Positions 4,213-6,911 of a DNA stretch of 6,911 nt are shown in pieces. The DNA lies in the NCBI GenBank assembly GCA_002317575.1, contig DCIH01000016.1:1426-8336 (forward strand). Reading direction: 5' to 3'. Every line of letters starts with the position of its first letter. Within the stretch, counting starts at the first letter, position 1. This DNA is from Verrucomicrobia bacterium UBA1731. Its GTDB lineage: Bacteria > Verrucomicrobiota > Kiritimatiellia > RFP12 > UBA1067. The position numbers and the translations under genes are program-made. The notes below the pieces were generated by a model that saw only the letters and a list, made by a program, of their open reading frames with translations, was not told the DNA's origin and did not search any database.

Positions 4213-6765
4213 TCACTCGAACCGCAACGTCCAGAGCTGCAGCTTCAGCCGCTCGTCCAAAAGCGCGCCGTCGAGCGTCGGCGCGTGGATGCACCAGCCG
4301 CCCTTGATGTCCACGTGTTCGAGCGCCGGACACCGCTTGAACGACCCCAGCTGGTCGCGCGGTTTTATCGTCACCGTCTCAGCGCCCGTCTCGACCGCCT
4401 CCAGGGCCGCCAACAGGAAGTCCGCCGGGCCGACCGTCACGTCGCCCACGCGGATGGACGGCGGGATGAACCCGTTCAAGTCGATCGTCCGCGCCGCCGC
4501 GCGCAGATCCTTCGCCGACACGCGCGTCTCGCGCGCCACGCCCACGGGACGCTCCAGAAATCCGTGCACCTTGCCGGGAACGTGGCAGTCCGTCCCGCGC
4601 AGGAACTTGACGGCCGCCTGGAAAAGGTCGGCCACGCACCACGACGCCGGCGCGTCCACCGCGCCGAAGTCCGCCAGCAGAGCCTTGCGGATCGCCGGCA
4701 CGTCCGACAGGCACACGGGCACGCGCGCCTTGAGCTTCGCCTTTTCGGCGACGACGTCGGTGATTTCGAAACGCGAGTCGGCCTTGACGCGCTTGAGGAA
4801 CGCGCGCAGGTTCTTGTAAAACTGCTCGACGTCCGCCTTCGGCCGGTCCTTCACCTGGATCCACTTCCCGTACGGCACGCGGTTCCAGCCCTTGTAGTTC
4901 GGGCCGTCCCAGTGAGCTTCCTTCACCGCGATGTGCGGGTGCATGAAGAACGTGGTGAAGTCGTGCCTGGCGGCGACGTCGAGGACCTTGTCCACGTCGG
5001 GCGCTTTCCAAAGGGAACACGGAATGAGCTCCTCGAGCGTGACGATGTGCGAATACGGAATCTGCAGGAGATTGCAGTACCACATGCCCCAACGACGGCC
5101 GCCCGCCGGCGTGAGACCGTCCTTCGGCCACGAATCGTCCACGCCGAAGTCGGCGAAACCGCCGCCGCCGTAGAAGGTCATGCCCATGTCCGCGAAGGCG
5201 TACAGCGACGCATACGACCAGCTGTTCCCGGGCGGCACCGCGTAGTCCACATGGTCCAGTCCGAACGCCGCCTTGAGCATGCCCACGCCTTCGGATTCCG
5301 TGCGCAGCGCGTTGTTGTACGCGACGTTCCAGTCGGGCATGTCGGTGAGTTCGCAAACCGTGGGGTGCACGCTGTGCGTCACCGTCTGCGAACCGATCGC
5401 GTGCGGCTTCATCGCGTCGATCACATCCTGCCGCCCGTTCCGGACGATTTCCCGCGCCAAATAACCGGCGACGTTGAATTCGCCCACGATGCCTTCTTCG
5501 GTGAAGATCCTGCCGATGTCGCGCAGCGCGTCGTTCGCCTCTTGACATGTGAAGTCCTCCGTGTCGAAGAAGAACATCACCTTCGTCTTGCCCGTCTTTT
5601 TCCAAGTCGGGTCTTCGTCCACGAGCTTCGGCCGCGGACCGCGCGGGATCATCGCGTCCGCGAGGCGGCGCGCCACGACGCCCTTCGCCGGCGGATGGAT
5701 TTGCGACACGTCCGAAACGTCCGCGCATTTCACGACCTGCACGCCCTTCACGAGTTCGGTCACCTCCAGCTGCGCCTGCTGGATGGCGCGCCAGGCGTCG
5801 TCGTTGCGCCAGGCGTAGTCCGCGATCTGCACCATCGTGAACGGCAGCTCGGAATCCTTGAACGCCGCGCGCCAGCTGGAAACGAGCGCCTCGCAGAGCG
5901 CGGGATAAATGCGCGCCTCGCCCTTGCCCGTGTTCGACTCGCCCTGGTACCACGCGACGTGCGACACGGCGAACGGCGCGAACGGCTCCACGTCGAGCGC
6001 GTAGAGAAGTCCTTCTTTGTTCCAGGCGGAGTACGAAGGCGCCGCGTAGTCGCCGTGGCGTTCCTCGGGCTTCAAATCGAAACGCGGTTCACGCGCGACC
6101 TTCTCGGGCATCCAGGTCTGGATGATGGACGCGCCCTGGTTGCAGTTGACGACGCCCACCGCCTCGCCCGTGCGGCGGCGCAGTTCGCGCCCCACGAGAT
6201 AGCCGATGGCGCTCCAGTCGCCGACTTCCGACGCCTTGGCGCGCACCCAGCCGTCGGCGAGCGACCACCGGGAGCCGCGTTCGACGCGCGGGAGCGAGAA
6301 GAAGCGCAGCTCGGGATCGTCCGCATATTCGGATTTGTCCGTGTCGGACTCCTTGAGCCGGAACGACATGTTGGACTGTCCGGCCGCCATGACAACCCAA
6401 CCGATACGCACGTCCTTGATTTCAAACGCGCGCTGTCCGCATTTGACTTCGAGCTTGTACGGTCCGCCCGCGGGCATGGCGGGAAGCTCGACGATCCAGC
6501 GTCCGTTCGCGGTTTTCGCCGTCGCACGCTTGCCGTTCATCGCCACCTCGACGGTCGCGCCATCCTGCACGGCGGTGCCGAACACGCGGATCGGTTTGTT
6601 CTTGGCGAACACCACGCCGTCCTTGAACATCGGCGCCAGGAAGACGGACCCCATGTCCGTCGCGGCGGTCTGCCAGGTCCGAAAGGAGACCTCGAATCTG
6701 TTCGTGTCGACACCCCACGCGCAAGACAGGACGCAAGCGCAAGCCAAAAGCACAATTCGTTTCAT
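4213..6765 (-). CDS. Secreted sialate O-acetylesterase / polysaccharide deacetylase-like fusion
   Basis: An 850-residue protein with signal peptide MKRIVLLACACVLSCAWG. Residues 38-122 match the jelly-roll opening of sialate 9-O-acetylesterases (VFLAPMFKDGVVFAKNKPIRVFG, NGRWIVELPAMPAGGPYKLEV, KDVRIGWVV). The SGNH-type hydrolase follows: AAGQSNM with nucleophile Ser131, VVNCNQGASIIQTWMP (205-220), WYQGESN (272-278) and IHPPAKGVVARRLA (356-369) with catalytic His357. From about 395 a second enzyme begins: KVMFFFDTEDFT (Asp401, Asp404), VTHSVHPT (His464, His467), VPPGNSW and FFMHPHIA (His609, His611), the landmarks of NodB-type polysaccharide deacetylases. Residues about 705-790 (ADLFQAAVKFL.., NGFIPPSIRVGDVTVGPADFLLAALEA) resemble pseudomurein-binding repeats. 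Inferred role: removing O-acetyl from sialic acids and N-acetyl or other acyl groups from glycans in the periplasm or outside. The deacetylase half lacks the standard HxxxH spacing and the RPP arginine, so its activity is less certain. The ATG lies 12 bases after the upstream stop, with no Shine-Dalgarno site but a TATAAT 6 bases before it. Confidence 0.92.
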   Translation of the reverse strand: MKRIVLLACACVLSCAWGVDTNRFEVSFRTWQTAATDMGSVFLAPMFKDGVVFAKNKPIRVFGTAVQDGATVEVAMNGKRATAKTANGRWIVELPAMPAGGPYKLEVKCGQRAFEIKDVRIGWVVMAAGQSNMSFRLKESDTDKSEYADDPELRFFSLPRVERGSRWSLADGWVRAKASEVGDWSAIGYLVGRELRRRTGEAVGVVNCNQGASIIQTWMPEKVAREPRFDLKPEERHGDYAAPSYSAWNKEGLLYALDVEPFAPFAVSHVAWYQGESNTGKGEARIYPALCEALVSSWRAAFKDSELPFTMVQIADYAWRNDDAWRAIQQAQLEVTELVKGVQVVKCADVSDVSQIHPPAKGVVARRLADAMIPRGPRPKLVDEDPTWKKTGKTKVMFFFDTEDFTCQEANDALRDIGRIFTEEGIVGEFNVAGYLAREIVRNGRQDVIDAMKPHAIGSQTVTHSVHPTVCELTDMPDWNVAYNNALRTESEGVGMLKAAFGLDHVDYAVPPGNSWSYASLYAFADMGMTFYGGGGFADFGVDDSWPKDGLTPAGGRRWGMWYCNLLQIPYSHIVTLEELIPCSLWKAPDVDKVLDVAARHDFTTFFMHPHIAVKEAHWDGPNYKGWNRVPYGKWIQVKDRPKADVEQFYKNLRAFLKRVKADSRFEITDVVAEKAKLKARVPVCLSDVPAIRKALLADFGAVDAPASWCVADLFQAAVKFLRGTDCHVPGKVHGFLERPVGVARETRVSAKDLRAAARTIDLNGFIPPSIRVGDVTVGPADFLLAALEAVETGAETVTIKPRDQLGSFKRCPALEHVDIKGGWCIHAPTLDGALLDERLKLQLWTLRFE

Positions 6766-6771
6766 GCGCCC

Positions 6772-6777
6772 ATTATA
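6772..6777 (-). promoter_or_regulatory. Start-proximal TATAAT (-10) for the esterase fusion gene
   Basis: An exact TATAAT on the minus strand directly abuts the TGA of the upstream gene (6780-6778) and ends 6 bases (GGGCGC) before the ATG at 6765. With the usual six-base discriminator, +1 falls on the A of the ATG, which predicts a leaderless mRNA. The -35 region is weak (CTTTGC at 17-base spacing, TTTGCG at 16). No Shine-Dalgarno site is present. Confidence 0.65.
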
Positions 6778-6911
6778 TCATGAAACCGCACCGCGCAAAG
6801 GCATCCGAACCGTAGAGTCTGCCGTAGCGGCCGCCGCGGTGGCGCTGACGACCTGCCCCTCGGGCGGCAGATCGGCGCGCGAAAAACCGCAGGCGGCGAG
6901 CACCTTGTCCG
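6778..6911 (-). CDS. C-terminal 43 codons of an unrecognised gene (enters from right edge)
   Basis: The minus-strand frame read from 6909 is open to TGA at 6780-6778 and encodes DKVLAACGFSRADLPPEGQ, then a run of Ala/Thr, ending DSTVRMPLRGAVS. Third-codon positions are strongly G/C in its first half, as in the neighbouring genes, and of the three minus frames it gives the most protein-like composition; the other two are Arg-rich. It is too short to name. The stop sits 12 bases before the esterase start, so the two could share a transcript, although a -10 box lies in the gap. A helix (DKVLAACGFSRADL) followed by a flexible Ala-rich tail is all that can be described. Confidence 0.55.
   Translation of the reverse strand, partial: DKVLAACGFSRADLPPEGQVVSATAAAATADSTVRMPLRGAVS

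Noticed and set aside
2652..4307. A 551-codon plus-strand frame opposite the MATE gene
   Set aside because: Extremely rich in Arg, His and Glu/Gln with no hydrophobic or domain structure. It is the complement of membrane-protein codons.
4060..6783. A 907-codon open frame on the plus strand opposite the esterase gene
   Set aside because: Its translation is dominated by Arg, His, Asp and Val with no domain motifs, while the minus strand shows clear catalytic blocks. Long antisense frames are expected opposite high-GC genes.

Overview
The window is gene-dense, GC-rich bacterial DNA (roughly 60-65% GC by eye). All six genes read on the minus strand, so transcription runs from high to low coordinates. 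A V-type (not F-type) ATP synthase E subunit, TATAAT-type promoters, and a secreted sialate esterase fused to a polysaccharide-deacetylase-like module suggest a host-glycan-using anaerobe of the Verrucomicrobiota/Kiritimatiellota type. That placement is an inference from gene content; no marker gene is present.

Layout in transcription order. (1) 6911-6778: the last 43 codons of an unrecognised gene. (2) 6765-4213: an 850-residue secreted protein with a sialate O-acetylesterase half (jelly-roll plus SGNH/GDSL-type hydrolase), a NodB-like polysaccharide deacetylase half and a C-terminal segment resembling pseudomurein-binding repeats. (3) 4201-4181: a perfect 21-bp palindrome. (4) 4157-2727: a MATE-family multidrug/Na+ antiporter. 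(5) 2706-1306: an exported TPR protein with a long Gln/Asp/Lys/Glu-rich tail ending in ERDW, resembling BatC of the Bat aerotolerance operons. (6) 1309-437: a di-heme cytochrome c peroxidase-like protein, coupled to the TPR gene by a 4-base GTGA overlap. (7) After an apparent terminator, 368-1: the start of the V-type ATP synthase subunit E gene, running off the left edge.

How they fit together. The TPR and di-heme genes form one translationally coupled unit, plausibly a periplasmic oxygen/peroxide-tolerance pair. The esterase/deacetylase would remove acetyl groups from sialic acids and other amino-sugar glycans outside the cytoplasm. The V-ATPase gene starts a separate unit with a textbook -35/-10 promoter.

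The most unusual signals are these: two genes (2706 and 6765) have an exact TATAAT ending only 7 and 6 bases before their ATG, which predicts leaderless mRNAs; the esterase-deacetylase fusion; and the di-heme protein, whose C-terminal domain is shortened and appears to lack the usual Met haem ligand. The long open frames on the plus strand (up to 907 codons) are judged to be shadows of high-GC coding on the other strand. No RNA genes, CRISPR arrays or insertion sequences were seen.
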